From positions 6,014,001 to 6,078,000 of the forward strand of contig NZ_CP150276.1 of assembly GCF_037977235.1 (NCBI RefSeq): 64,000 nucleotides of DNA, written 5' to 3'. The DNA is from Paenibacillus sp. FSL K6-0276. GTDB taxonomy: Bacteria; Bacillota; Bacilli; Paenibacillales; Paenibacillaceae. A program made the position numbers and the translations under genes. The first letter of the stretch is position 1, and each line of letters begins with the position of its first letter. Below the pieces are notes generated by a model. It had not been told where the DNA came from. It saw only the letters and a list, made by a program, of their open reading frames with translations, and ran no database searches. Of this stretch, positions 52,813-61,614 are shown one piece after another.

Positions 52813-54551
52813 TGGATTCCCTCCAATTGCGACCCAATCAACTCATAATACGCACCCTTACGGGCAAGCAACTCCTGATGGGTACCGATTTCTGCCACTT
52901 GTCCTTGCTTCATTACTACAATAACGTCCATATCGAGCATCCAGTGCAGGCGATGTGTGGCTAGAAAGACCAGCTTTCCTTCAAAAAGAGGCACCATCGT
53001 CTCCTTCAGCTCATATTCCGTTTCAATATCCAAATGTGCCGTTGGCTCGTCTAATAACATAATCGGACGACTGCTGAGCAAGGCCCGGGCTAAGGCTACC
53101 CGCTGCTCCTGTCCACCACTGAATGAACGACCACCGCTACCAATCATCTCATGAAGGCCATTCGGAAGAGTATCCACTAGCTGAGATAATCCAGTAGCCT
53201 TCACTGCAGCAGCCACTGCTTCCATAGAAGCCTCAGGGTAATAGAAGCGAATATTATCTGCTAACGTACCACTAAAAATATAAGGGCGCTGCGGGATATA
53301 CGAGGTCTGTTTTCGCCAAGCCTCATCCGTTAAGGCGCTAACCGATGTACCGTTAACTGTGATATTTCCTGAAGTAGGGTGCAAGAAGCCCCCTAATATA
53401 TCGACTAATGTAGATTTACCGGCTCCACTCTCTCCGATAATTCCAATTTTGCTGGCCCCTTTAAATTGCAGGTTCACCGCTTCCAGCGAAGAAAGACCCG
53501 CTTCCTCGTATTTCACACTGACATCCTTTAATGTAAGTTGGCTATTTTCATGCCAAGTGAATATTTCTTGTGATGTTTTCGATGCAGGACCCACTACTTC
53601 AGCTTTTACTTCATCCTGGTCTATAATGCTCTTCATCGCCTCAGCAGCTTCCTTACCATCCAAAGTAGCATGGAAATCCGAACCCACCAGTCTTACAGGC
53701 AAGAAATATTCCGGAGCCAAGATCAGAATGGTTAAGCCCGTAACAAGCGTCATCTGATCGTTCACCAGCCGCAAACCAAGGCTTACCGCTACGGAAGCAA
53801 CCGATAACATCGTAAAGAAGTCTAGCGCGAACGAAGACAAAAAGGCCACTCGCAATGTACGCATCGTCGCAGAGCGATATCGATCGCTGACGGTCGCAAT
53901 ACTCGTGCTATGACTACGACTGCGACCCAGGAATTTCAGCGTTTCTAGCCCACGGAGGGAGTCTACGAAATGATTAGATAATGTGCGATAAGATTTCAGC
54001 TGACGGTCCATCTGCTTACGAGCTGTCATCCCGATCAAGATCATAAAAACAATAATAATCGGCATGGTGATCGTAAGAATAATCCCACTCGCGGTATCCA
54101 TCGTGTAGATATAAATAAGCACCAGAATCGGTGTAATTGACATCCCTACCATTCTAGGGATAATCGCTTCCAAATATGTGCGGAACTTTGTTACGCCTTC
54201 CAGCACTAGTGTGACAAGATCCCCGGTTCCACGCCCGCCCACCATTCTGGGTCCAAGCTGGAAGAGCTTATCCATCATTTCCCTCCGCATGTTGCTGCCC
54301 GTTGCTTCCGCAAAGCGGTAAGAGACACGGCTCATCAGCATGGCGCAAGCATGGCGCACTAGAAATGCAAGAAGGAACAATAGCGCAGTGCCCCATTGTT
54401 CCTTCAGAGGTTCTCCCGCAAATAGCGCAGAGATGACTTCTGCCAACCATTTGGCCAGCAGAAGTATGGACAAGCTTTGCACCAAGGTAAGGAGGCCGAC
54501 GATCAGAAAGACCGGCTTAACTCCTTTATACCCAAGCAAATTTTTATCCAT
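52809..54551 (-). CDS. cydD: Thiol reductant ABC exporter subunit CydD
   Basis: 580 residues. Transmembrane exporter domain (about 1-300) plus ATPase: Walker A IIGESGAGKSTLVDIL (about 369-384), signature FSGGQEQRVALARALL (about 480-495), Walker B IMLLDEPTAHLD. The signature has QEQ in place of QQQ/ERQ but is otherwise normal. It is the partner of CydC. Its start overlaps the cydB stop by one base (TAATG), so the four cyd genes form one coupled operon. Confidence 0.93.
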   Translation of the reverse strand: MDKNLLGYKGVKPVFLIVGLLTLVQSLSILLLAKWLAEVISALFAGEPLKEQWGTALLFLLAFLVRHACAMLMSRVSYRFAEATGSNMRREMMDKLFQLGPRMVGGRGTGDLVTLVLEGVTKFRTYLEAIIPRMVGMSITPILVLIYIYTMDTASGIILTITMPIIIVFMILIGMTARKQMDRQLKSYRTLSNHFVDSLRGLETLKFLGRSRSHSTSIATVSDRYRSATMRTLRVAFLSSFALDFFTMLSVASVAVSLGLRLVNDQMTLVTGLTILILAPEYFLPVRLVGSDFHATLDGKEAAEAMKSIIDQDEVKAEVVGPASKTSQEIFTWHENSQLTLKDVSVKYEEAGLSSLEAVNLQFKGASKIGIIGESGAGKSTLVDILGGFLHPTSGNITVNGTSVSALTDEAWRKQTSYIPQRPYIFSGTLADNIRFYYPEASMEAVAAAVKATGLSQLVDTLPNGLHEMIGSGGRSFSGGQEQRVALARALLSSRPIMLLDEPTAHLDIETEYELKETMVPLFEGKLVFLATHRLHWMLDMDVIVVMKQGQVAEIGTHQELLARKGAYYELIGSQLEGIH

Positions 54552-55567
54552 TAGTATTCAAGATGCTCCTTCTCGTGAACCCGTTTATGAAAGACAAAGT
54601 AACTCCAAATTTGATATCCCAAGACGAACGGAAGGATGGTCAGTGCCACAATCGTCATTACCTTCAAAGAGTAATGTCCCGAAGCCGCATTGGTGATCGT
54701 CAAATTAAAGGCTTGATCGATAGAACTAATCATAACACGTGGGAATAATCCTACAAAGATAGAAGTTACCGACAACGCCATTACTGCTCCTGTCATTCCA
54801 AAAGCGTAGCCATCCTTCTTCTTCGTCATGAAATAACCCGATAGCACAAAAGCGATAATTCCAAGCGCTACAATAATCATAAGAACTGTACCGCGTTGTT
54901 CAAATATATCCGTCATGTAATAAGTCATTACTACGAACGCAAGCAGTAGAGCCGCAAGTGGCCAAAGCAATCTTTGTGCCATCTTCCGAGCGCGAGCTTG
55001 TAAGTCACCTACTGTGCGAAGGGTTGTAAACATCAGCCCATGCACCAAGCAGAGAAGAACTACAGTAAGGCCTGCTACTACAGTATACACATTCACGATA
55101 TCTGTGAAACCCGCGTACATTTGCTTATCAGCATCGATCGGCAAACCTTTGATAAAGCTGGCGAACACTACAGCAAGGAGGAACGGTGGGAGAAAGCTGC
55201 CGATAAAGATACAAGCATCCCAAGTTCTTTTCCAAGCTACAGAATCCCGTTTACCTCTAAATTCAAAAGCGACACCACGCGCAATCAAAGCTAATAAAGC
55301 AAAGACAAAGGGAATATAGAATCCACTAAACAGCGTTGCGTACCATTCCGGAAAAGCCGCGAACATTGCGCCCGCACCCGTTAGTAGCCATACCTCATTA
55401 GCATCCCAGAAAGGTCCGATGGAGTTAATCAGTACCCGGCGCTCTGTATCATTTTTAGCGAGAAATTGTGTTTCCATCCCTACGCCGAAATCAAAACCCT
55501 CCAGGAAGAAGAACCCTATAAACAGAACTGCAATCAGCACAAACCACAATTCATTAAGAGATAACAT
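54551..55567 (-). CDS. cydB: Cytochrome bd ubiquinol oxidase subunit II
   Basis: 338 residues from ATG at 55567 (MLSLNELWFVLIAVLF), chosen because GAGGAGGG precedes it; the open frame extends 57 bases further into cydA. Membrane protein with about nine helices and the conserved FFFLEGFDFGVGM near the N-terminus and WDANEVWLLTGAGAMFAAFP (about 53-72). It pairs with CydA in the quinol:oxygen oxidoreductase used at low oxygen. Its start overlaps the cydA end by 14 bases. Confidence 0.95.
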   Translation of the reverse strand: MLSLNELWFVLIAVLFIGFFFLEGFDFGVGMETQFLAKNDTERRVLINSIGPFWDANEVWLLTGAGAMFAAFPEWYATLFSGFYIPFVFALLALIARGVAFEFRGKRDSVAWKRTWDACIFIGSFLPPFLLAVVFASFIKGLPIDADKQMYAGFTDIVNVYTVVAGLTVVLLCLVHGLMFTTLRTVGDLQARARKMAQRLLWPLAALLLAFVVMTYYMTDIFEQRGTVLMIIVALGIIAFVLSGYFMTKKKDGYAFGMTGAVMALSVTSIFVGLFPRVMISSIDQAFNLTITNAASGHYSLKVMTIVALTILPFVLGYQIWSYFVFHKRVHEKEHLEY

Positions 55568-56957
55568 CGGAGCCCTCCTCGTTATATGGATCATGCGAAT
55601 CCCCGTGATCGTTATCCATCTCATAAGGACCTTTTTTAATCACTTTCATAAACAAACCAATCATTACTAATCCGAGAATTGCGTAAATCGTTGTAAAAGA
55701 AATAACAGAGAATAGAACCTGACCACTCGTAATATTAGGCGATACACTGTCTTCCGTTGTCATTAGTCCGAATACCGTCCATGGCTGACGCCCGAATTCG
55801 GTCATGACCCAACCAGCTGTATTCGCGATTGGAGGAAGCAGTATTCCCCATAACATAAACCGCATAAACCAAGTGTTTGGACGGTCCATTTTTTTGCGCC
55901 ACATTAAGTACATAGCGTACATACCCAGTACAATCATTAATGTTCCTGCTAGAACCATGATCCGGAAACTCCAGAATGTCGTACGTACAGGTGGAATATA
56001 GTCACCGGGGCCATAGGCTTGCTCATACTCAGCTTGCAGTTCAAGCATACCTTTAACTTCACCGGAAAATTTACTGTATGAAAGGAAGCTCAGCATATAC
56101 GGAATTTGAAATTCTCCAGTACTTTCTTGCTTTTCAGGATCAATGTTTGCCCATACGGTCCAAGGTGCTGGGTCACCACTCTTACCCCACAGTCCTTCGG
56201 AAGCCGCCATCTTCATAGGTTGAGTCTCAACCAAATACTGTGCTTGCGCATGGCCTGCCACGGCTACACCAATAGAAGAAATAATACCTACGATCGCTGC
56301 AATTTGAAAAGATTTCTTAAAGAAAGAGACATCTTGTTTCTTCAATATCTTATACGCACTAATACCCGTTACGAGGAAGGCGCCTGTTGCATACGCAGCA
56401 AGAACCGTGTGCGGGAATTCAACCAACAATTGTCCGTTCGTAATAAGCGCGAAGAAATCGTTCATTTCTGCACGGCCATTATTAATCGCAAATCCCACAG
56501 GATGCTGCATAAAGGAGTTCGCTGCTAGGATCCAGAAAGCGGATAACATCGTACCGAATGCTACCAGCCAGATGGACATCAAATGTACTCTTTTGGACAC
56601 CTTGTCCCAGCCGAATATCCAGATTCCAATAAAAGTAGACTCCAGAAAAAAGGCTGCCAGTGCTTCAACTGCAAGTGGAGCCCCGAATACATCACCAACA
56701 AAACGTGAATAATCAGACCAGTTCATCCCGAACTGAAATTCCTGCAATATCCCTGTAACTACCCCTACTGCAAAATTGATGAGGAATAGCTTTCCCCAGA
56801 ACTGCGCCATTTTTTTGTACTCTTCATTGCCTTTTCTAACGTACATTGTCTCCATGATCGCAATCAAGAGCGCTAGTCCGATTGATACCGGTACAAAGAA
56901 ATAGTGGAATATTGTCGTCGACGCAAATTGTATACGCGACAGCATTACTGTATCCAT
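55554..56957 (-). CDS. cydA: Cytochrome bd ubiquinol oxidase subunit I
   Basis: 467 residues. Heme-bearing subunit: RIQFASTTIFHYFFVPVSIG (His ligand near residue 18), GWVMTEFGRQPW (about 375-386) and GWIFGWD-like segments. The periplasmic quinol-binding (Q) loop is short, as in Bacillales enzymes. It reduces oxygen to water using menaquinol and contributes to the proton gradient. It is first in the cydABCD operon, and two Rex-type boxes lie directly upstream, implying redox control by NADH/NAD+. Confidence 0.95.
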   Translation of the reverse strand: MDTVMLSRIQFASTTIFHYFFVPVSIGLALLIAIMETMYVRKGNEEYKKMAQFWGKLFLINFAVGVVTGILQEFQFGMNWSDYSRFVGDVFGAPLAVEALAAFFLESTFIGIWIFGWDKVSKRVHLMSIWLVAFGTMLSAFWILAANSFMQHPVGFAINNGRAEMNDFFALITNGQLLVEFPHTVLAAYATGAFLVTGISAYKILKKQDVSFFKKSFQIAAIVGIISSIGVAVAGHAQAQYLVETQPMKMAASEGLWGKSGDPAPWTVWANIDPEKQESTGEFQIPYMLSFLSYSKFSGEVKGMLELQAEYEQAYGPGDYIPPVRTTFWSFRIMVLAGTLMIVLGMYAMYLMWRKKMDRPNTWFMRFMLWGILLPPIANTAGWVMTEFGRQPWTVFGLMTTEDSVSPNITSGQVLFSVISFTTIYAILGLVMIGLFMKVIKKGPYEMDNDHGDSHDPYNEEGSDVIS

Positions 56958-57017
56958 ATTTTTCCCTTCCTTCTCCCCTTTTCGTTAATTATATTCTGTC
57001 AAAAATTTAATCTTTTA

Positions 57018-57037
57018 TGTGTGATAAATGTCACACA
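57018..57037 (-). promoter_or_regulatory. Rex-type operator 1 upstream of cydA
   Basis: Perfect dyad TGTGTGATAAATGTCACACA, 61-80 bases before the cydA start. Rex boxes have the form TTGTGAnnnnnnTCACAA; this one has the same 6-base spacer and core. Confidence 0.75.
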
Positions 57038-57070
57038 AAGAGGTCCATTTAACGGTGAAATTCAAATGAT

Positions 57071-57088
57071 TTGTGACAAAAATCACAA
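57071..57088 (-). promoter_or_regulatory. Rex-type operator 2 upstream of cydA
   Basis: TTGTGACAAAAATCACAA, an exact match to the Rex consensus arms, about 114-131 bases before cydA. Two boxes in tandem suggest tight NADH-dependent control of the cyd operon. Confidence 0.8.
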
Positions 57089-57098
57089 TTTGCGATAA

Positions 57099-57133
57099 AA
57101 AAAGCAAAAAAAATAAGACGGTTTGACCGTCTT
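57099..57133 (-). terminator. Terminator of the YdjO-type gene
   Basis: Stem AAGACGGT/ACCGTCTT with loop TTG; on the minus strand followed by a long T run. Confidence 0.85.
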
Positions 57134-57180
57134 GGAGTTGTTCAGCGCTCTATAAAAAGCTTGACTCATAAAGGCATTGG

Positions 57181-57411
57181 TTAGGTAATGGAAATACCCT
57201 TCTTTAGCGATTTGAGATCGCCATTCGAATTAAGCAATTGTGGTAGCATCTTCGTGCTGCGAACCATTGGAGAGTCACATAGACGGCAAGAAGGCGCATG
57301 TTCAAATGCGAAATTATCCCTCATCCATCCGTTACATCCATCATTGGTACACGCCCAAATCGCGGTATTTTCTTCCGGTATTTCTTCCAAAGGTTTCTTC
57401 CGGTAGTTCAT
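57181..57411 (-). CDS. ydjO: YdjO-type cold-inducible zinc protein
   Basis: 76 residues from ATG at 57411, after GGGAGG; an upstream Met in the same frame lacks a site. Two Cys pairs: WACTNDGCNGWMRDNF and PSCRLCDSPM, a zinc-ribbon-like arrangement, with C-terminal MVRSTKMLPQL. It matches the YdjO family, small proteins near CspA-type genes in Bacillales. It lies directly downstream of the csp gene on the same strand, and each has its own terminator. Function unknown beyond an association with cold shock. Confidence 0.85.
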   Translation of the reverse strand: MNYRKKPLEEIPEENTAIWACTNDGCNGWMRDNFAFEHAPSCRLCDSPMVRSTKMLPQLLNSNGDLKSLKKGISIT

Positions 57412-57463
57412 TGCCGTTCCTCCCATCCTGTAAGTCAATAGTGACTAACTAGATATAAAAAGA

Positions 57464-57493
57464 CCGTCCCAACTTTCACAAGCTGGGACGGTT
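57464..57493 (-). terminator. Terminator of the csp gene
   Basis: Stem ACCGTCCCA ... TGGGACGGT, followed on the minus strand by CTTTTTATATC. Confidence 0.85.
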
Positions 57494-57503
57494 TCTTCTA
57501 TTA

Positions 57504-57704
57504 TTACAGTTTTACAACGTTTTCGGCTTGTGGTCCACGGTTGCCTTGAACAACGTTGAATTCAACGCGTTGGCCTTCGTCCAAAGTTTTGAAGCCGTCG
57601 CCAGTGATTGCGCTGAAGTGAACGAATACGTCGCTTCCGCCTTCAACTTCGATAAATCCGAATCCTTTTTCTGCGTTGAACCATTTAACTGTACCTGTTT
57701 GCAT
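57504..57704 (-). CDS. csp: CspA-family cold shock protein
   Basis: 66 residues from ATG at 57704, after GGAGGTAAC. Full cold-shock domain with both RNA-binding motifs: KGFGFIEV (RNP1) and VFVHFSAI (RNP2), plus VEFNVVQGNRGPQAENV. RNA chaperone that melts secondary structure in mRNA at low temperature. A long untranslated leader precedes it, as in other cold-shock genes. Confidence 0.97.
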   Translation of the reverse strand: MQTGTVKWFNAEKGFGFIEVEGGSDVFVHFSAITGDGFKTLDEGQRVEFNVVQGNRGPQAENVVKL

Positions 57705-57763
57705 GTGTGTTACCTCCACAAATTTAAATTAATATGTTCTTTTTATCTTCAAACAAAGAAAAA

Positions 57764-57820
57764 ATTCACACATTGAAAAAGGTTGTATTACCAAATATAA
57801 CAGCCCTTTTCAATGTGAAA
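57764..57820 (-). ncRNA. Leader hairpin of the cold-shock gene
   Basis: Long stem with arms TTCACACATTGAAAAAGG and CCCTTTTCAATGTGAAAA, 60-115 bases before the csp start. If transcribed, it lies in the 5' leader and may act as a thermosensor, as proposed for other cspA-type leaders. It could also be a terminator of an unseen gene. Confidence 0.45.
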
Positions 57821-58122
57821 ATTAGGGACTAAATGTATGATTGATATCATATTACCACACCTGATTAGCAAAGGCAAGCAAGCATACTAATTTATCCGGT
57901 TCTACCCTAATAAGTATTACCTTCCAATGTAAGGGTTGCCAGTCAGGTCAAAATTCATTAAATAAGCTTACTTTTGCCATATTTATCAACATTTTAGAAG
58001 AACCAGATTCCCGATAGCGATACAAAGTACCGCTATCTCAGGAAGGTCTCCCTTCAAAACGAAGGGGTAGTCCGCTCTACTTGTCATTACTGCTATATCA
58101 TTATATGCCGACTTCCAGCATA
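57821..58122. other. Intergenic between csp and the protease
   Basis: Contains a short hairpin GATAGCG/CGCTATC at 58013-58037 that may terminate the protease transcript. No gene recognised. Confidence 0.4.
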
Positions 58123-59367
58123 TTATTCCTCTGGTTTTTCAAGAAGTTTAACCGTCGTTTGATTGATTTTCCCATTTCGGTAGTAGGTAATCTTCAGATC
58201 CTCACCAATCTTCGTATGATTATATAAATACTTGCGAAGGGAAAGCGTAGATATAATAGGTTCATCATTAAATTTCGTAATTACATCATTGAACTGCAGT
58301 CCGGCTTCCTTTGCAGGTCCAACAGCATCCAGAACGACTACCCCATCCTTAACATTGTTCGGTAGGTTCAGTTCGCTCCGTTGATCCTCTGCGAGAGGAA
58401 CGTACGGATTGTTTAAATCCACAGAATATACACCTAAGTAGGAACGGGCAATACGCCCTTTCTCAGCCAGTTCATTGGCGGTATCTATCACATGGTTGGC
58501 TGGAATAGCAAAACCCAAACCCTCTACACCTGCATCGGAGATTTTCATTGTGTTAATGCCAATGACTTTACCATCCAGATCAACAAGCGCGCCGCCACTA
58601 TTTCCTTCATTAATTGCCGCATCGGTCTGAATGACCTCTTGTTCCCAATCATATACTCCGTCCTGATTTAGTGAAACGGGAACCTTCCGTTCGGTATAAC
58701 TGACAATGCCTGAAGTCAATGTGTCTCCAAGTCCTAACGGGTTACCGATGGCAATGACCGTTTCACCTAGGCGAAGCTTAGAGGAATCCCCGAGTTGTGC
58801 AATCGTATTGATGCCCTTGGCATCAATGGAGAGAACCGCGATGTCGCTCACTTTATCCGTTCCAACGAGTGTAGCTTTACGTGTCTCGCCATCCACTGTA
58901 ACGATTTCGAGATTGCTGGAGTTTTCAATGACATGGTTATTGGTAATGATAAATGCTTTATTATCTACCTTTTTATAAATCACTCCAGAGCCTAATGCTG
59001 ACTCATCCAGAATGTCCAATTCTTTATTATCTTCTTTATGATTGATAATACTTACTACTGCAGGACGAACCGTAGCAGCCGCTTGAATGATCCGGTCAAA
59101 TGGATCACTGCTTGGGGCAACCTCCCCAGTTGTTACTACCGACTTCGGGGCAGTCTCGTGGCTGATTTGGCCTGTAAGCACACTGAATAAAAACACTGCC
59201 ACGACAGCACTGATTAAGGAGCAGACGGCGGATATTTGCCAAGTTGACAAACCCTTGCGCGATCTTCGCACAGAATGTTTGCGGTTAGCAAATGATCCCT
59301 TTGATGCTTCATCCCCTCTGGACCGCGATACTTTAGTTGAATAGAAATCGTCATCAAACAATCCCAC
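58123..59367 (-). CDS. htrC: HtrA/DegP-type membrane-anchored serine protease
   Basis: 414 residues. Charged cytoplasmic N-terminus, one membrane anchor (about 43-65), a trypsin-like domain and one PDZ domain. Catalytic triad: His in FIITNNHVIE (about 149), Asp in VSDIAVLSID (about 180), Ser in NEGNSGGALVDL (about 258). The PDZ is at about 320-400. Quality-control protease facing the cell wall. It lies at the end of the walRK-walH-walI-walJ cluster in the order usual for Bacillales, where the homologue is called YycK/HtrC/YyxA. Confidence 0.92.
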   Translation of the reverse strand: MGLFDDDFYSTKVSRSRGDEASKGSFANRKHSVRRSRKGLSTWQISAVCSLISAVVAVFLFSVLTGQISHETAPKSVVTTGEVAPSSDPFDRIIQAAATVRPAVVSIINHKEDNKELDILDESALGSGVIYKKVDNKAFIITNNHVIENSSNLEIVTVDGETRKATLVGTDKVSDIAVLSIDAKGINTIAQLGDSSKLRLGETVIAIGNPLGLGDTLTSGIVSYTERKVPVSLNQDGVYDWEQEVIQTDAAINEGNSGGALVDLDGKVIGINTMKISDAGVEGLGFAIPANHVIDTANELAEKGRIARSYLGVYSVDLNNPYVPLAEDQRSELNLPNNVKDGVVVLDAVGPAKEAGLQFNDVITKFNDEPIISTLSLRKYLYNHTKIGEDLKITYYRNGKINQTTVKLLEKPEE

Positions 59368-59836
59368 CGAAAATCTCCCCCTTCTATTGCCAAGCGTTCA
59401 CAGTATCTAAAACCTGAACCTATAGCAACCACGTCCCAAGAAGAAACGACGTTGTCGTCCTTTATTAATGACAACCGTTTCTCGTAGAAATATAAGAACG
59501 TATAGGTGCAAAACTTATATGTTCTTATATTTGAGCATATACCTCTGCAACCATTAGACTCCAACAATCACTAAAAAGTTTCACTTTATCCATTAATCCC
59601 ACAATAGTTTCAGTTTATCGAAAGAATATTAGAATCTTTCAATATATCTTCTCTACTAGGAATATTTTGTAACTTAAAAGACTACAATAATAGAAATGGT
59701 CCTTAAATTTAGGCTTTGCCCATCATGTTTATAATTGTATCACAGGCAACCCCCAATTCGTGATTTTCCTAAGGTAAAAAGCCTGCGAAATTTTTACAAC
59801 TTCAGTTCTGCTTTTACTATATGAGGAGGTATAATT
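59368..59836. other. Intergenic: protease promoter region, nothing else recognised
   Basis: About 470 AT-rich bases between the protease start and the small plus-strand ORF. The protease promoter and the divergent promoter of the small gene must lie here; no clear sites found. Confidence 0.35.
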
Positions 59837-60046
59837 ATGAATTCTTTTTCCACAAGTATGGATCTGGTTGAGTTTATCGGTAAGCTTGGTGATTTGAAGG
59901 ATGAACACTATCATATGACCCTTGCCTTCAGCGCTATGATCGAATTAATGATCGATAAAGGTCTGATCTCCCGCCAAGAACTAGAGCGAAAGACTGCCGA
60001 ACTGGACCAGCTTATGACAACTGGCTCAGCTTATCCCATGGCGTAG
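59837..60046 (+). CDS. Small hypothetical protein convergent with walJ
   Basis: 69 residues from ATG at 59837, after a strong GAGGAGG site. Helical and acidic (MDLVEFIGKLGDLKDEHYHM, LMIDKGLISRQELERKTAEL). Its last 35 bases overlap the end of walJ on the opposite strand. I recall similar small genes at this place in Paenibacillus but cannot confirm it. Function unknown. Confidence 0.7.
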   Translation: MNSFSTSMDLVEFIGKLGDLKDEHYHMTLAFSAMIELMIDKGLISRQELERKTAELDQLMTTGSAYPMA

Positions 60047-60821
60047 GTTGATCAAAATACGTATCACACAGCTTAAACTCGCTATCCTTGAAGAAACAGC
60101 CCCGATCCTCCATCGCGCAACGTACCGACATTTTAGCCAAATCCATCATATTATGATCCCGGCTTAAATGCGCCAAATAGGTACGCTTGGTCCGTCCTGT
60201 GAGAATTTCACTAAGTGCTGCCCCGGCTGCATCATTAGAAAGGTGACCCATATCGCCAAGTATGCGTCGTTTCGTATTCCACGGATAACGCCCCATCCTC
60301 AGCATTTCGATATCATGATTCGCTTCCAACACCAATACATCCGCATCTGAAATCGCACCTCTTACCTTGTCGCTAACATAACCCAGGTCTGTAGCTACAC
60401 ATAGCTTTTCTTTCCCATCATAAAAGTTGTAACCCACTGGCTCCGCCGCGTCATGAGAAATCGCAAATGATTCTACTCGTAGACTGCCAAAATCCCTATG
60501 CTGTCCCGACTCCATTATAATTCGGTTATAGTCGGGTATTTTCCCAATGCCTTTCTCAATGGCTCCCCAGGTATTGGTGTTTGCATAGATCGGAAGATCG
60601 TATTTACGGGCCATTGCCCCGAGTCCCTTGATATGATCGGAATGCTCATGTGTGACTAGAATCCCGTCTATATCATTACCCGTTAGCTCGCGCATGGCCA
60701 ACAGCTCATCGATCCGCTTGGCACTTAGGCCCGCGTCAATCATAAGTGTTGTCTCCCCGTTCCGTACCACCGTTACATTCCCGGTAGAACCACTGGACAG
60801 TACTGTAAATGAAATCCCCAT
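60012..60821 (-). CDS. walJ: WalJ (YycJ) metallo-beta-lactamase-fold exonuclease-like protein
   Basis: 269 residues. Metal ligands in LVTHEHSDHIKGLG (about 55-68), SHDA and ATDLGYV further on, with a late H-L-S-x-D/H motif. Cytoplasmic MBL-fold protein with 5'-3' exonuclease features, linked to DNA replication and cell-wall stress in Bacillus. The product of the next gene upstream, WalI, ends 15 bases before it; they belong to the same operon. Its 3' end overlaps the small convergent gene. Confidence 0.93.
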   Translation of the reverse strand: MGISFTVLSSGSTGNVTVVRNGETTLMIDAGLSAKRIDELLAMRELTGNDIDGILVTHEHSDHIKGLGAMARKYDLPIYANTNTWGAIEKGIGKIPDYNRIIMESGQHRDFGSLRVESFAISHDAAEPVGYNFYDGKEKLCVATDLGYVSDKVRGAISDADVLVLEANHDIEMLRMGRYPWNTKRRILGDMGHLSNDAAGAALSEILTGRTKRTYLAHLSRDHNMMDLAKMSVRCAMEDRGCFFKDSEFKLCDTYFDQPTPWDKLSQLS

Positions 60822-60835
60822 TTTCCTTACTCCTT

Positions 60836-61576
60836 CTACTCTGTTGTCTTGGGACTGATAATGTCCGCACTAATAGCATCCACATAATAGGCATTGCCGT
60901 TCTCCAGCATGAACCGCCACATCGGCGACGCTACCTGACTTTCGGAATTGAACAGCTCACCATAATAACCAAGCTCAATCTCCTTCACTACGGAGTCTGC
61001 CGGAAAATATTTTTCAATCAAACTACTAAGCGCCTGCGATGCCGGAAGTACCTTCTGTTCCTTATCGCTACTGCTTGCCCCTATTTCAATCTTCGGCCAG
61101 CGGTAAGCTACAATCTTCTGATCACTGTTAATCAGCTCTAGTCTAACTCGGAATAGCGACCACTGGTTCTGAACCAGCGGATGAAGAACGAACTTCCCAA
61201 CTTCACTTTCTTGTGAATCGAAGCGATAATTTGCGATGTCCGGAATTTGACTCTCAAGCGCCTTGCTAAGGTCGGTGAATGAAGAATAGATCAGCTTGCT
61301 GTCTATAGGAACATCTAATTTAATGGGTGGTTCATTCTGCTCTTCAGCAGAATATCGATAAGTTATATTAGGAAGTTGCGGGGTAGACGCTGGAATCGGA
61401 CACAACACACGGATCCCTTTCTGCTCCATTACCGCTTGGGTTTCTTCGGACAGGGAAGTGAAATCGAGATTGGCACTAACCTGATCGCGCAAATCAATCC
61501 ACAGCTGATAACATAGCAGCAGATTTAGACCTAAAAAGGCGCAAATCAGTACATTTTTGGCTCTTCCCCAATCCAT
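60836..61576 (-). CDS. walI: WalI (YycI) regulator of WalK
   Basis: 246 residues. N-terminal membrane anchor (about 7-25, VLICAFLGLNLLLCYQLW) and an extracytoplasmic domain. With WalH it binds the WalK kinase in the membrane and damps its activity, which controls peptidoglycan hydrolases. It lies in the standard position between walH and walJ. The sequence is poorly conserved between genera, so identity rests on anchor, length and gene order. Confidence 0.9.
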   Translation of the reverse strand: MDWGRAKNVLICAFLGLNLLLCYQLWIDLRDQVSANLDFTSLSEETQAVMEQKGIRVLCPIPASTPQLPNITYRYSAEEQNEPPIKLDVPIDSKLIYSSFTDLSKALESQIPDIANYRFDSQESEVGKFVLHPLVQNQWSLFRVRLELINSDQKIVAYRWPKIEIGASSSDKEQKVLPASQALSSLIEKYFPADSVVKEIELGYYGELFNSESQVASPMWRFMLENGNAYYVDAISADIISPKTTE

Positions 61577-61614
61577 ACCCTTACCTCCTAAATGTTATTT
61601 GAACCACTTGTAAA

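Noticed and set aside
57764..57820. Terminator of an unseen plus-strand gene
   Set aside because: No plus-strand gene lies before it; its position in the csp leader is the simpler reading.
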